NCBI GenBank assembly: GCA_012295275.1
Contig: CM022679.1
Location: 31,489,337-31,553,336, forward strand
Length of the DNA: 64,000 nucleotides
Source: Chrysomallon squamiferum
Lineage: Eukaryota > Mollusca > Gastropoda > Neomphalida > Peltospiridae
Reading direction: 5' to 3'
Below, piece by piece: positions 63,540-64,000 of this stretch (its first letter is position 1; each line of letters starts with the position of its first letter). The notes under the pieces are model-generated. The model was not told where the DNA came from and did not search any database. It saw nothing but the letters and a program-made list of their open reading frames with translations. The position numbers and the translations under genes were made by a program.

Positions 63540-64000
63540 GCACACACATATCTATATACATATCTATACATACATACATATGACATAGATATGAGAAACA
63601 TATATGATTACACCTATACAAACATATATACACACAGACACACATGCATATATACACATGTACATTCAAATATATATATGTGTTTATATATATATACAGA
63701 CAGATGTACATACATAGATACATATACATACATACAAACATATATACATACACTTTGTCAAGAAATGCACACTCATACACACACATCTATATACATATCT
63801 ATACATAAATACATACATGCTTACACCAATACAAACATATATATACACAGACACACATACATATACAAACATGTGCATACATATATGTATATCTATGCAC
63901 ACACATGTACATACATAGATACATATACATACATACATACATATATACACTTTTATGTTCTTTTTTTCTAATAAGCTATAGGTAGTAAGATAGATAACTG
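63540..64000. repeat. Right copy of a recent segmental duplication (partner 56950-57385)
   Basis: Near-identical to the left copy, including the unique end GGTAGTAAGATAGATAACTG that runs to the last base of the window. The duplicated unit therefore continues beyond the edge. Confidence 0.9.

Overview
The window looks like animal nuclear DNA, most probably from a mollusc or another lophotrochozoan. It is AT-rich, intron-dense and loaded with microsatellites. The two recognisable housekeeping genes have canonical GT-AG introns in metazoan style. The mollusc assignment is inference: it rests on my memory that short repeats built around AAGGGAG-TAACTC and GAATGAATG-TTTAA-ACACCCCAGCAC are common in molluscan genomes, which I could not check here.

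Layout. (1) Positions 1-9,759, minus strand: 18 coding exons of CEP131 (AZI1), the centriolar satellite and ciliogenesis protein. About 1,105 residues are visible and only the last few tens of codons fall off the left edge. (2) 9.8-12.1 kb: a head-to-head spacer with a probable shared promoter. (3) 12,100-27,572, plus strand: a complete 19-exon CNOT3, 747 aa, the CCR4-NOT deadenylase subunit, followed by a long AT-rich 3' region to about 34-35 kb. (4) 36,666-41,251, plus strand: a five-exon, 335-aa protein with an N-terminal PH domain and a disordered tail carrying many YxxI/V tyrosine motifs. I do not recognise the family; it looks like a signalling adaptor. (5) 41.3-50 kb: no gene seen. It holds a probable 3'UTR, degenerate repeats, a seven-copy satellite of about 247 bp whose units carry inverted repeats, and 2 kb of TTA/TTC/TTATT low-complexity DNA. 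(6) 50-64 kb: a segmentally duplicated region carrying at least two small secreted-peptide genes built from micro-exons.

The most interesting part is region 6. Gene A (54,178-56,724) and gene B (58,250-61,497) each start with an exon encoding a 23-residue signal peptide and ending in phase 2. Tiny symmetric exons follow (21 nt in A; 6, 15 and 21 nt in B). A has five cysteines in its mature part. B has none, but has KR and RR dibasic sites. Two B micro-exons sit behind nearly identical intron sequence, direct evidence that micro-exons were duplicated. A further 6-nt candidate micro-exon would remove the RR site when included. A block of about 450 bp upstream of gene B recurs nearly unchanged about 6.61 kb later at the right edge, so another copy of the peptide gene probably begins just beyond the window. 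The organisation resembles the micro-exon genes described in schistosomes, but I recognise no homologue of either peptide.

All gene models come from reading splice sites, phase and family similarity by eye. CEP131 and CNOT3 are supported by residue-level resemblance to their vertebrate homologues. The PH-domain gene is supported by domain logic. The two peptide genes rest on signal peptides, phase consistency and splice signals and need transcript evidence. No tRNA, rRNA or intact transposon coding sequence was seen.
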